In this document: piece by piece, positions 19,145-27,632 of the stretch
How the letters are laid out: the number at the start of each line of letters is the position of its first letter
How positions within the stretch are numbered: position 1 is the stretch's first letter
DNA from: Thalassotalea crassostreae
GTDB lineage: Bacteria; Pseudomonadota; Gammaproteobacteria; Enterobacterales; Alteromonadaceae
Assembly: GCF_001831495.1 (NCBI RefSeq)
Contig: NZ_CP017689.1
Coordinates: forward strand, 3,596,001-3,660,000
DNA: 64,000 nucleotides
Direction of reading: 5' to 3'
Program-made: the position numbers and the translations under genes
The notes under the pieces: generated by a model
What the model was told of the DNA's origin: nothing
Databases searched by the model: none
The model's input: the letters and a program-made list of their open reading frames with translations, nothing else

Positions 19145-19172
19145 AGCATACATCAATTGATATCGTTGTCAA
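19145..19172 (-). promoter_or_regulatory. LacI-type operator with overlapping promoter, MFS
   Basis: TTGATATCGTTGTCAA (19157-19172) matches 14 of 16 positions. On the minus strand its first half is TTGACA (-35), followed after 16 bases by TATGCT (19145-19150). Confidence 0.72.
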
Positions 19173-19249
19173 ATATGATATATACCATTAATAATTTAAT
19201 AGAAAGCCTCTGTATTGATTAATTAAGAGGCTTTAAAACTGTAAGATAT

Positions 19250-20683
19250 TTATTTCAAACGTTGTAAGCCTTTACCGTTGGCTCTTAATAATGCAGCTAA
19301 ATTATCAACAACGTCTTTGTATTTTTCGTCATTGATTACGTTAATCGTTTCACCTGGATCTTTTTCCATATCGTATAAGTCTCGGTAAACGACTTTTTTA
19401 GTTTTGCTTAGCCATTCGGTATAACGGTACTTTTCAGTTCGCATAGAATAACCATATGCTCCCACTCGCTTATATTGGCTAATAGCTACAGGTTGCTTGC
19501 TTTCTTTTTGCCCTGTCATTGCAGGTACTAACGAATCACCTTGTAGCTCATATGGCGCTGGTAATTTATTCAGCTCTGCCAATGTTGGATATATATCCAT
19601 TAAACCAACTGGCTTCTTATAAATTGTTGCTTTTTGCCCTGGCACCTTGATAATTAGTGGCACATGATTCGCTTGTTCCATGGTGGTATGTTTTCCCCAC
19701 ATACCGTGATCGCCTAAATGAAAGCCGTGATCACCCCATAAAACAATAATGGTATTATCAGCTTCACCAGTCGCTTCAAGTTCAGAAATTAGATTACCAA
19801 CTAAATAGTCTACAAATGTTACAGCAGCATAATAACCATGAATTAACTCTCTTTGATGAGCTTCTGAAAATGGTCCTTTCGGGTAAGGTTTTATTTTTTC
19901 TCCCGGTTTAGGTGTTGGCTTATAGCTGCGCATTTCACCATTATTATTCAAGATGTATTTGGCATTGCTATTTGCCGGCGCAGTCTGAAAACTTTCTAAA
20001 GTAAAAGAAGCGGGGTCATACATATCAAAAAATTGTTTCGGCGCAGTAAACGGCAGATGAGGACGCTTATAACCAACCCCTAAAAAGAATGGTTTGTCAC
20101 TTGCGGCCATTTTTTTAAGGAGCTTAATACTGTGTTTATTAATATTACCATCAACAAATTTTTCAATAGGGCCTTCCAACGATTCAACCGCTAATTTTTG
20201 CTTCCCTTTCATAAATGAAGTTGGCGCCTTATAAGGAATTGACCATGATTGCGGATCATCGTTTTTACGACCTGAAACGTTTCTAGGATCGAATATCTTT
20301 CCTACTGCAGCGGTTTCGAAACCATTTTGTCGGTATAATTGCGGTAGAGTAACAACATCTGGGTTGACGTTACGAATCTTGTCTTTTAAATTCATAATGC
20401 CATTTGTTTCAGGACGCAACCCAGTCAGTAAGCTCATTCTCGAAGGCCCACATACTGGATACTGAGAGTATGCATTAGTAAATAACGTGCCTTGATTCGC
20501 TAATGCATCTATATTAGGTGTTTTAATCTGTTCGTTTCCATAAGCACCAATTAATGGTCTTAAGTCGTCTACAGCGATAAACAACACATTAGGTTGCTGT
20601 TTTTTGTCGGCAGCGGATGCCAATAAAGGTAGACAGCATAATGATGTCAACAAGATGCTTTTTAGTGATTTTTTAAAGTACAT
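19250..20683 (-). CDS. S1 sulfatase, iduronate-2-sulfatase-like
   Basis: A 477-residue exported sulfatase with signal peptide ending LLASAAD. The metal site is FIAVDDLRPLIGAYG. The formylglycine motif is YPVCGPSR (Cys78), followed by MSLLTGLRPETNGI. GYKRPHLPFTAPKQFFDMYD, WGDHGFHLGDHGMWGKHT and the C-terminal YRYTEW with LYDMEKDPGETINV are typical of the iduronate-2-sulfatase-like (S1_7-type) group. It is strongly similar in motifs and order to the sulfatase at 33253-35073, so the two may be paralogues acting on different linkages. It lies 12 bases downstream of the GH3 gene and should be co-transcribed with it from the shared operator at 23055. Confidence 0.93.
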   Translation of the reverse strand: MYFKKSLKSILLTSLCCLPLLASAADKKQQPNVLFIAVDDLRPLIGAYGNEQIKTPNIDALANQGTLFTNAYSQYPVCGPSRMSLLTGLRPETNGIMNLKDKIRNVNPDVVTLPQLYRQNGFETAAVGKIFDPRNVSGRKNDDPQSWSIPYKAPTSFMKGKQKLAVESLEGPIEKFVDGNINKHSIKLLKKMAASDKPFFLGVGYKRPHLPFTAPKQFFDMYDPASFTLESFQTAPANSNAKYILNNNGEMRSYKPTPKPGEKIKPYPKGPFSEAHQRELIHGYYAAVTFVDYLVGNLISELEATGEADNTIIVLWGDHGFHLGDHGMWGKHTTMEQANHVPLIIKVPGQKATIYKKPVGLMDIYPTLAELNKLPAPYELQGDSLVPAMTGQKESKQPVAISQYKRVGAYGYSMRTEKYRYTEWLSKTKKVVYRDLYDMEKDPGETINVINDEKYKDVVDNLAALLRANGKGLQRLK

Positions 20684-20695
20684 AATTGTCCTTTC

Positions 20696-23011
20696 TTATT
20701 TAACTTGTAAACGGATAGATTGCAGATCGGCATCTCGTGAAGAAGAGCCAACTAAAATATTGAAGCCACCAGCTTCAGTCACCCACTGCATATCCAAATT
20801 GTAATAGGCGAGCATTTCTTGATTGACCACGAAGCTCACTTGTTTAGTTTCGCTTGGTTTAAGAGATACTCTTTCAAATCCGCGAAGCTCTTTAACTGCT
20901 CTGGTAACTTCACTAAATTCATCATTGATATACAGCTGTACAATCTCGTCACCTGCAACGTCACTGTTATTAGTCACATTAATGCTAACCACTGCTTGTT
21001 CTTGACCAGAAATGGTCGACTTATCAATCGATAAATCTGAATATTCAAAGCTTGAATAACTTAAACCAAAACCAAATTCGTATAGATTTTTTGTTGGTAA
21101 ATCGACATAGCGCTTGAAGTATGTTGAAGGTTTATGATTATACACTGACTGGATATGCCCTTCACTGTATGGCACAGAAATTGGCATTTTAGCGCTTGGG
21201 TTCACTTCACCGTACAACACTTCTGCTACTGCCTGGCCACCAAAACTGCCTGGTTCCCATGCTTCTACAATTGCTTCAACATTCTCTGATAACCATGGCT
21301 CTGAAATAGGACGACCATTGATTAAAACAACAACAACTGGTTTACCTACGCTATGAATCGCTTTAATTAAATCCAGTTGCTTGCCGTATAAGTCGAGCTC
21401 CGCACGTGCAACGTTTTCACCAGATGTTTTACCAGCATTGTCGAATCTCAAAGGATTTTCACCGACAACTACAACACTAATATCAGCATCTTTGGCCTGT
21501 TCAGTGGCTTTAGCAATATCTTCATCACTAATCTGTTTAACTTGATTACCTATATCCAAATACTTAACTGAACCTGACGAGTTTAGTTTTTGTAAACCTT
21601 CAACAACGGTAATGACGTTGTCTTCTGGCTGTGGCAATGACCAATCACCTAAGGTTGTGTGAGCATTGGCATTCGGGCCAGTAATAAAGATTTTTTGTTT
21701 ATGATTTAGTGGTAAAATTTTCTCTTCATTTTTTAATAGCACAATCGATTGACGAGCCATTGTTAATGCCGTTTTTTGGTGCTCTGGGTGGAAGTTTAAT
21801 TTTTCAGCAAGAGTTTCATCTACAAGCGGTTGGTCGAATAATCCGAGGCGAAACTTAGCCATTAATATAGGCTTTACTGATGCATCTAAACGCTGTTCAG
21901 TTAAACGACCTTCTTTTACTAATTGCAAAATCGCTTTTGAAAATTGCGGTCCATGCATATTCATATCCATACCCGCATCAACACTTAGTTTTACTGCATC
22001 ATTATGATTTTCTGCCACTCGGTGAAGTGTATGTAAGCGATCGACATCCAACCAATCGCTAACAACAAAACCAGGAAATTTCCATTCTTCACGAAGTACA
22101 TCATTGAGTAAAAATTTACTGCCATGAGACGGTTGACCGTTTACTTCATTGTGCGCTGCCATAAAGGTAAAAACACCGGCATCAACAGCCGCTTTAAAAG
22201 GAGGAAAATAGTCTTGTCTTAACGTACGTTCTGAAACATCTAGTGGAGCAATGTTAAGGCCATTTATTGAATCGCCACCACCAACAAAATGTTTTGCATT
22301 AGCAATTACTTTTTCAGTTCCGGTAAAGTCTCCCTGCTGAAAGCCTTCAATCGTTGCAACTCCCATTTCGGTTACCAAATAAGTATCTTCACCAAACGTT
22401 TCACCTACGCGACCCCAACGCGGATCTCGGACGATATCGATATTAGGTGTAAACGTCCAATGTGCACCATTAGCGCGCATCTCTTTAGCCGTTTCAACCG
22501 AAGCTTTTCTGACCAAATCAGTATTAAATGAACTCGCTGCGCTTATTGGCGATGGATATACCGTAGCACCATTGACTAATGCATTGCCATGAATAGCATC
22601 GATACCAACAATTAACGGGATACCCAAGCGCGATTGCATTGCCAATTTTTGCAACGCATTTGCTTCTTCAGCGTCAACGACATGTAAAAATGACCCTATT
22701 TCCCCGTCAACAATCATTTGTTTTAAGTCATCATTGTTTAAACCTGGGTAAAAGCCATGAGCATCTGAGTTATTTAGTTGTTCTGCAGTTAATTGTTTCT
22801 CTGCTTCTGCAATATGTTTTAAACCAACAAACTGGCTCATTTGGCCGGCTTTTTCAGCTACAGTCATTCGCGAAATTAAATCATTTACACGCTGTTCGGC
22901 AGACAAACTTGCATCTTGGTAAGGCAGTTTAGATTTAGCATGTAATGGAGTTATTGCAATAGACGTTAATGCAAAGGCTGTAAGTAAAGAAAGAGTTATT
23001 TTTGTCTTCAT
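20696..23011 (-). CDS. GH3 glycosidase, BglX-like
   Basis: A 771-residue family 3 glycoside hydrolase with a cleavable signal peptide (ending PLHAKS), probably periplasmic. Its layout is that of BglX: KAGQMSQF, GIDAIHGN, NIDIVRDPRWGRVGETFGED, KHFVGGGDS, and the nucleophile in FVVSDWLDVD (Asp319). An alpha/beta sandwich follows (GPNANAHTTLGDW, VVVVGE), then a C-terminal fibronectin-III-like domain starting about residue 670. It lacks the PA14 insert of the other GH3 enzyme in this window. In a sulfated-xylan context beta-xylosidase is as plausible as beta-glucosidase. It is divergent from the sulfatase at 23148, sharing one operator, and is followed by a sulfatase in the same operon. Confidence 0.93.
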   Translation of the reverse strand: MKTKITLSLLTAFALTSIAITPLHAKSKLPYQDASLSAEQRVNDLISRMTVAEKAGQMSQFVGLKHIAEAEKQLTAEQLNNSDAHGFYPGLNNDDLKQMIVDGEIGSFLHVVDAEEANALQKLAMQSRLGIPLIVGIDAIHGNALVNGATVYPSPISAASSFNTDLVRKASVETAKEMRANGAHWTFTPNIDIVRDPRWGRVGETFGEDTYLVTEMGVATIEGFQQGDFTGTEKVIANAKHFVGGGDSINGLNIAPLDVSERTLRQDYFPPFKAAVDAGVFTFMAAHNEVNGQPSHGSKFLLNDVLREEWKFPGFVVSDWLDVDRLHTLHRVAENHNDAVKLSVDAGMDMNMHGPQFSKAILQLVKEGRLTEQRLDASVKPILMAKFRLGLFDQPLVDETLAEKLNFHPEHQKTALTMARQSIVLLKNEEKILPLNHKQKIFITGPNANAHTTLGDWSLPQPEDNVITVVEGLQKLNSSGSVKYLDIGNQVKQISDEDIAKATEQAKDADISVVVVGENPLRFDNAGKTSGENVARAELDLYGKQLDLIKAIHSVGKPVVVVLINGRPISEPWLSENVEAIVEAWEPGSFGGQAVAEVLYGEVNPSAKMPISVPYSEGHIQSVYNHKPSTYFKRYVDLPTKNLYEFGFGLSYSSFEYSDLSIDKSTISGQEQAVVSINVTNNSDVAGDEIVQLYINDEFSEVTRAVKELRGFERVSLKPSETKQVSFVVNQEMLAYYNLDMQWVTEAGGFNILVGSSSRDADLQSIRLQVK

Positions 23012-23041
23012 AATTTATTTGCTCTATTTTTTAGTCTCACT

Positions 23042-23083
23042 ATTAAATAGACTCTTGACAACGGTGTCAAGAGCGGCTTTAAT
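23042..23083. promoter_or_regulatory. shared operator with two mirrored promoters
   Basis: TTGACAACGGTGTCAA (23055-23070), 15 of 16 matches to the palindrome, sits between divergent genes. Rightward: -35 TTGACA at 23055-23060, 17 bases, -10 TTTAAT at 23078-23083. Leftward: -35 TTGACA at 23070-23065, 17 bases, -10 TTTAAT at 23047-23042. One bound repressor dimer would cover both -35 boxes. Confidence 0.85.
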
Positions 23084-23147
23084 AGTTTCCAGAATTTAAC
23101 TACTGTTATCAGGTATAGCACTTAGATGACGATTTCCGTTTCGGAGT

Positions 23148-24791
23148 ATGACATTGAAGTTTACGTTTATGAAATTAATTACCACAAGCATTAAGGGTCT
23201 AACAGTCGCTATTGCGCCGCTATTAGCGATTTTAGGAACTATGACATCAGCTCAAGCAGCTGAAAAATCAGAGCCAACAAAAAGAAACATCATTTATGTT
23301 TTAACTGATGACCAACGTTATGACGAATTGGGTGTTTTAAATCCAATTTTAGATACACCGAACATGGATAAATTAGCAAACGAAGGTATTCATTTTAAGA
23401 ACGCGTTTGTCACCACTGCACTATGTTCGCCAAGTCGCGCATCAATTTTAACCGGTCAATACATGCATAACCATGGTGTTGTGGATAATAACAAGCCACC
23501 AAGAGCTGGTACAATCTTTTTCCCAGAATACTTGCAAGAAGTAGGCTATCAAACCGCGTTTGTTGGTAAATGGCACATGGGTGAAGATGCCGGTCACGGC
23601 GCAAGTGATTCTCCACAACCTGGTTTTGATTACTGGTTAAGCTTTCCTGGTCAAGGTATTTATTACCCTAAAAAGATGCCAAATGGAAAACCATACACAT
23701 TCAATATTAATGGTAAACGTGTACCTCAAACAAAATACATCACTGATGAGCTAACTGATTACACAATAGATTGGTTAGACCAAGTTGACCAAGATAAGCC
23801 GTTCATGGTTTATTTATCTCACAAAGCCGTACATTCAAATTTCGCTCCAGCGAAACGACATGAAAACCAATATGCTGATGCCGTATTACCAGTACCTGCA
23901 AGCCAGGCTGATACAGCAGAAAATAGAGCAGGTAAACCTATGTGGGTTCAAAACCAACGTAATAGTTGGCATGGTGTTGACTTCCCTTATCATAGCTCTT
24001 TAGATGTGCAATCGTATAAAAAACAATATCACCGCGCGTTGTCTGCTGTTGATGATAGTTTAGGTCGTATTTTAACTTGGTTAGAAGAAAACGATTTAAC
24101 CGAAAATACTACGGTAATATTAATGGGTGACAACGGCTTTATGTTTGGTGAGCACGGTTTAATTGATAAACGAAATGCATACGAAGAATCAATGCGTGTT
24201 CCATTATTAGCATACGCTCCTGGTTACTTAGAAGAAGGTAAAGTAGTTGAAGAGATCGTTGCAAATATTGATATTGCTCCGACATTATTAGAGATGGCTG
24301 GCATAGAAAAACCTGATCATTTCGACGGCGAAAGCTTCTTAAAAATCGCCAAAGGTACTTTTGATGGCAAGTGGCGCGACAACTTTTTATACGAGTATTA
24401 CTGGGAGTTTAATTACCCGTCAACGCCAACCACTTTTGCATTGCGTTCAGATAACTATAAGCTAATTCAATATCACGGTATTTGGGATACTGAAGAACTT
24501 TATGATATTAAAAATGATCCACGTGAAATGAATAACTTAATCAATGATGAAAAGTATCTACCTATTATTGTTGAAATGCGTGCACAACTGTTTGAACGAT
24601 TAGCGAATAACAAAGGTGAACATACAGTACCATTTACTGAGAAGTTTAGCTCTGGTGCAGTGTACCGTGAAGGTACTCGTTCAAAAGCTGCTGAATTTCC
24701 AGCTCACTGGGAAAAGAGTGAGGACGACGAAGGTCTGCGCTCTTTCATGAAGCATGATAAAAAGAAGATACCAAAAAAAGTAAAAAAATAG
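23148..24791 (+). CDS. S1 sulfatase, glucosamine-6-sulfatase-like
   Basis: A 547-residue exported sulfatase with a signal peptide (VAIAPLLAILGTMTSAQA). The metal site is YVLTDDQRYDELG. The maturation motif is ALCSPSR (Cys93), followed by ASILTGQYMHNHGVVDN, a pattern of the N-acetylglucosamine-6-sulfatase/choline-sulfatase-like group. FVGKWHMGEDAG, FVYLSHKAVHSNF-like and MGDNGFMFGEHGLIDKRNAYEES complete the active site. The C-terminus is Lys-rich. A second ATG at 23169 would give a shorter signal peptide and is an alternative start, because GGAG lies only one base before the first ATG. It is transcribed from the shared divergent operator-promoter and ends in a hairpin terminator. Subfamily and substrate are inferred. 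Confidence 0.92.
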   Translation: MTLKFTFMKLITTSIKGLTVAIAPLLAILGTMTSAQAAEKSEPTKRNIIYVLTDDQRYDELGVLNPILDTPNMDKLANEGIHFKNAFVTTALCSPSRASILTGQYMHNHGVVDNNKPPRAGTIFFPEYLQEVGYQTAFVGKWHMGEDAGHGASDSPQPGFDYWLSFPGQGIYYPKKMPNGKPYTFNINGKRVPQTKYITDELTDYTIDWLDQVDQDKPFMVYLSHKAVHSNFAPAKRHENQYADAVLPVPASQADTAENRAGKPMWVQNQRNSWHGVDFPYHSSLDVQSYKKQYHRALSAVDDSLGRILTWLEENDLTENTTVILMGDNGFMFGEHGLIDKRNAYEESMRVPLLAYAPGYLEEGKVVEEIVANIDIAPTLLEMAGIEKPDHFDGESFLKIAKGTFDGKWRDNFLYEYYWEFNYPSTPTTFALRSDNYKLIQYHGIWDTEELYDIKNDPREMNNLINDEKYLPIIVEMRAQLFERLANNKGEHTVPFTEKFSSGAVYREGTRSKAAEFPAHWEKSEDDEGLRSFMKHDKKKIPKKVKK

Positions 24792-24817
24792 GTTCATAAA
24801 AGAACACATTCTTACAC

Positions 24818-24850
24818 AAAGGCCTAGGTTAAATTTCATAGGCCTTTTTT
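24818..24850 (+). terminator. intrinsic terminator after sulfatase 23148
   Basis: AAAGGCCTA and TAGGCCTTT form a 9-bp stem with a 12-base loop, followed by TTTT. Confidence 0.82.
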
Positions 24851-24925
24851 ATTGATAAAATTTACTTCGCATTTGTCGTATAAAAACCAAAATGACAGCG
24901 ACTGACATAATTACATTAACTTTTG

Positions 24926-24944
24926 ATGTTAGCTTTGCTAACAT
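24926..24944. promoter_or_regulatory. palindrome upstream of the LacI-family gene
   Basis: ATGTTAGCTTTGCTAACAT has 8-bp perfect arms around TTT, 36 bases before the proposed start. It differs from the locus operator. It may be an autoregulatory site or a site for another regulator. Confidence 0.45.
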
Positions 24945-24980
24945 TGTCGCATTAACAAAAACTTTACATTGGATTGTGAA

Positions 24981-25991
24981 TTGAAAGCTACTATAAAAGA
25001 CGTTGCTAGTTTAGCTGGTGTTTCAGTTAAAACTGTTTCTCGCGTTATTAATAATGAACCGAATGTTAGACCTGCTATGCAGGATAAAGTCAACAGCGCA
25101 GTTGCTGAATTAAATTTTAAACGAAACCCATTAGCTAGAGGATTACGCGGACAGAACTCCTTTATTATTACGTTACTTTATTCAAATCCAAATCCAAGTT
25201 ATGTTTTAGAATTACAAAATGGTGCAATTGAGCAAGCTAATGCGGAAGGTTTTAACCTTCAGATATTGCCTTGTGATCACACTAATAAGAATCTGGTAAG
25301 AAATATTGAATCAATAATTGCCCATTCAAGTCAAGATGGCTTTTTATTGACTCATCCTTTGTGTGATAACGAAGAAATTATCGCGTTACTCGAAAAAAAT
25401 AATATTCCTTTTGTACGTATTTCACCTTTTCATCATAAGCACTCATCTCCTTACGTTTTGTCTGATGATCATTTAGCCGCCTATGAAATGACAAAACACT
25501 TGATTTCATTGGGCCATACGGACATTGCTATCATAAAAGGACACCCTGATTATGGTGCAACCCACAAGCGCTATGAAGGATTTTCACGAGCAATGAAAGA
25601 AATGAATCTTGAGGTAGATGACTCTTTAGTAAAAGAAGGCCTATTTACCTTTGAATCTGGAGAAACCTGCGCAAGACAGTTGCTTACTCAAGAGCATAAG
25701 CCTACAGCAATATTTGCCAGCAACGATTATATGGCTGCCGCTGTTTTGAAGGTAGCTGCACAAATGCATGTCAAAATTCCAGCAAATCTTTCCGTAGTTG
25801 GTTATGATGACGCACCAGTATCTAAGCAAATATGGCCATCTTTAACCACAGTTAAACAGCCTATTTATGACCTTGCGAAACACGCTGTGCAAAAACTTAT
25901 TCGTCATATTAAAAAGCAAGATTTTGACGATATTGAAAGCAAGTTTCAATGCAAGTTAGTATTAAGAAATTCCACTAGCCCTAAAATGTAA
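24981..25991 (+). CDS. LacI-family repressor, locus regulator
   Basis: A 336-residue regulator. A TTG at 24981 is taken as the start because it gives the standard N-terminus KATIKDVASLAGVS and has GGA 7 bases upstream; a TTG at 24969 would add four residues. The helix-turn-helix is VASLAGVSVKTVSRVINNEP, and the hinge LNFKRNPLARGLRG precedes a periplasmic-binding-protein-like sensor domain (FIITLLYSNPNPSYVLELQNG, AIFASNDYMAAAVLKVA, LSVVGYDDAPVSKQIWPSLTTV). It is the only local regulator of this class. The central-CG palindromes before seven units of the locus are the type recognised by LacI-family proteins, so it is the likely repressor, released by a sugar product. The effector is unknown. 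Confidence 0.9.
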   Translation: MKATIKDVASLAGVSVKTVSRVINNEPNVRPAMQDKVNSAVAELNFKRNPLARGLRGQNSFIITLLYSNPNPSYVLELQNGAIEQANAEGFNLQILPCDHTNKNLVRNIESIIAHSSQDGFLLTHPLCDNEEIIALLEKNNIPFVRISPFHHKHSSPYVLSDDHLAAYEMTKHLISLGHTDIAIIKGHPDYGATHKRYEGFSRAMKEMNLEVDDSLVKEGLFTFESGETCARQLLTQEHKPTAIFASNDYMAAAVLKVAAQMHVKIPANLSVVGYDDAPVSKQIWPSLTTVKQPIYDLAKHAVQKLIRHIKKQDFDDIESKFQCKLVLRNSTSPKM

Positions 25992-26067
25992 CATCATGTT
26001 TGAGCAATAAATTGGTGCACACAAAGTAAATTTATTGTAAAGCCGTTCAGTTGTATCCAAGACCTCG

Positions 26068-26096
26068 TTGACAACGTTATCACCTATTGCTATTTT
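26068..26096 (+). promoter_or_regulatory. LacI-type operator with overlapping promoter, sulfatase-GH10
   Basis: TTGACAACGTTATCAC (26068-26083) matches 14 of 16. TTGACA is a perfect -35, and TATTTT at 26091-26096, 17 bases on, is the -10. Transcription would begin near 26103, which rules out the GTG at 26100 as the start of translation. Confidence 0.78.
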
Positions 26097-26126
26097 ATTG
26101 TGAACTTAAAAGACAATGGTACTGTG

Positions 26127-27632
26127 ATGAAATTCAAATTTATACCTCTGATTGCCTTAAGCGTACTAGGTTGTGTTAACACTACCTCGGCCAATGAAAA
26201 GCAAGAACTTAAAACTCAAAAACCTAATATTGTATTTATCATCGCTGATGATCTTGGTCGCCAAGATTTAGCGTTATACGGAAGTGATTTCCACGAAACA
26301 CCAAACCTCAACCAATTAGCTAATGAAGGAATGACTTTCAACAACACTTACGTTGCACATCCTCGATGTGTGCCGTCTCGAATTGGCTTCATGAGTGGCG
26401 AATCTCCGACACGAACCGGAAGTAGCCTCACACGAAAAACTAATGACAAGAACGCTTTACCGATAGCTAAAGTGACCTTCGCAGAACATCTTCAAAAAGC
26501 AGGTTATACGACAGGTTTTATCGGTAAATGGCATCTGGGTCATAAAGGCCAAGGTTGGCCTAAGCAACAAGGCTTTGATGAAAGCATCTTGGCTGGCTCT
26601 GCAGGCGCACCTGATAGTTATTTTTATCCTTGGGGCGCTAAGTCTAAAAAAGGAGGTGAAACTTTCGGTGACGTTAAAGGTGAAAAAGGCGAATTCTTAA
26701 CAACAAGAATGAGTCATGAAGCGTTGTCTTTCATAGAGCGTAATCAGAAGCACCCATTTATGTTAGTGCTTTCACATTATGCCGTACATACACCAATTGA
26801 ATCTTTAGGTGAAGATACTCAATACTTTGTAAAGAAACTAAAAAAAATGGGCCGAGAGCCTGCGCAGAAAGGCGTTCAATACGATATTAAAGCAGATGGC
26901 ACGGGAATTTCTGAACAAAAAACATTGCAGAACCACCCTACATACGCTGCTATGGTGAAATCTGTTGACGATAGCGTAGGTAAAGTTAATGCAAAATTAA
27001 AGCAGCTAGGCTTGGCAGATAACACCATTGTTATTTTTACCTCTGATCACGGTGGCCTTTCATCAAGGGGTCCAAAAAAGCGTGAATTGGCGACATCAAA
27101 CCTGCCTTATAAACATGGTAAAGGCTGGTTATATGACGGCGGTATTCGCGTTCCTCATATCGTCAAATGGCCAAGTAAAATTGCCTCAAACTCAACAACC
27201 AATGTACAAGTAACTGGTACAGACCATTACCCTACAATCTTACAAATGGCTGGACTTGCCTTAAGCCCGACAGATCACCTAGATGGGGTAAGCTACTTAG
27301 AAGCAACCAAGGGCAAAAGTTATACTCGAGCGCCTATGTTTTGGCATTCACCCATCTCTCGTCCAAATTCCACTGGAGACAGAATTAGCTCCGCCGTTAT
27401 CGATGGTAAATGGAAATTAATTGACTGGTATTATGATGGTTTTGTTGAATTGTTTAATCTTGAGGAAGACAAAGGTGAAACCACTAATTTAGCTAAGCAA
27501 CATCCTGAAAAAGTTAAAGAATTACAGCAAAAACTCAATGCTTGGCTAAAAGATGCCGATGCCCAATATCGCAAGCCTGGTAAGAAAATGAAATGGGACT
27601 TAAAAAAACCAATCAAAGTGAAATCTAAATAA
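26127..27632 (+). CDS. S1 sulfatase lipoprotein, arylsulfatase-A-like
   Basis: A 501-residue sulfatase. The ATG at 26127 is chosen because the GTG at 26100 lies upstream of the predicted transcription start. From 26127 the protein has a short lipoprotein signal with LSVLGC (Cys16). The metal site is FIIADDLGRQDLALYG. The maturation motif is HPRCVPSR (Cys81), then GFMSGESPTRTGS. FIGKWHLGHKGQGWPKQQGFD and FTSDHGGLSSRGPKKRELATSNLPYKHGKGWLYDGG-like elements match the arylsulfatase-A-like group (possibly S1_16). The C-terminal ~40 residues are Lys-rich. Its stop codon overlaps the ATG of the GH10 gene (TAATG), so the two are translationally coupled, suggesting that desulfation and chain cleavage act together. 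Confidence 0.92.
   Translation: MKFKFIPLIALSVLGCVNTTSANEKQELKTQKPNIVFIIADDLGRQDLALYGSDFHETPNLNQLANEGMTFNNTYVAHPRCVPSRIGFMSGESPTRTGSSLTRKTNDKNALPIAKVTFAEHLQKAGYTTGFIGKWHLGHKGQGWPKQQGFDESILAGSAGAPDSYFYPWGAKSKKGGETFGDVKGEKGEFLTTRMSHEALSFIERNQKHPFMLVLSHYAVHTPIESLGEDTQYFVKKLKKMGREPAQKGVQYDIKADGTGISEQKTLQNHPTYAAMVKSVDDSVGKVNAKLKQLGLADNTIVIFTSDHGGLSSRGPKKRELATSNLPYKHGKGWLYDGGIRVPHIVKWPSKIASNSTTNVQVTGTDHYPTILQMAGLALSPTDHLDGVSYLEATKGKSYTRAPMFWHSPISRPNSTGDRISSAVIDGKWKLIDWYYDGFVELFNLEEDKGETTNLAKQHPEKVKELQQKLNAWLKDADAQYRKPGKKMKWDLKKPIKVKSK

Noticed and set aside
26100..26126. GTG start of the arylsulfatase-like gene
   Set aside because: It lies before the transcription start expected from the promoter at 26068-26096; the ATG at 26127 begins a proper lipoprotein signal.
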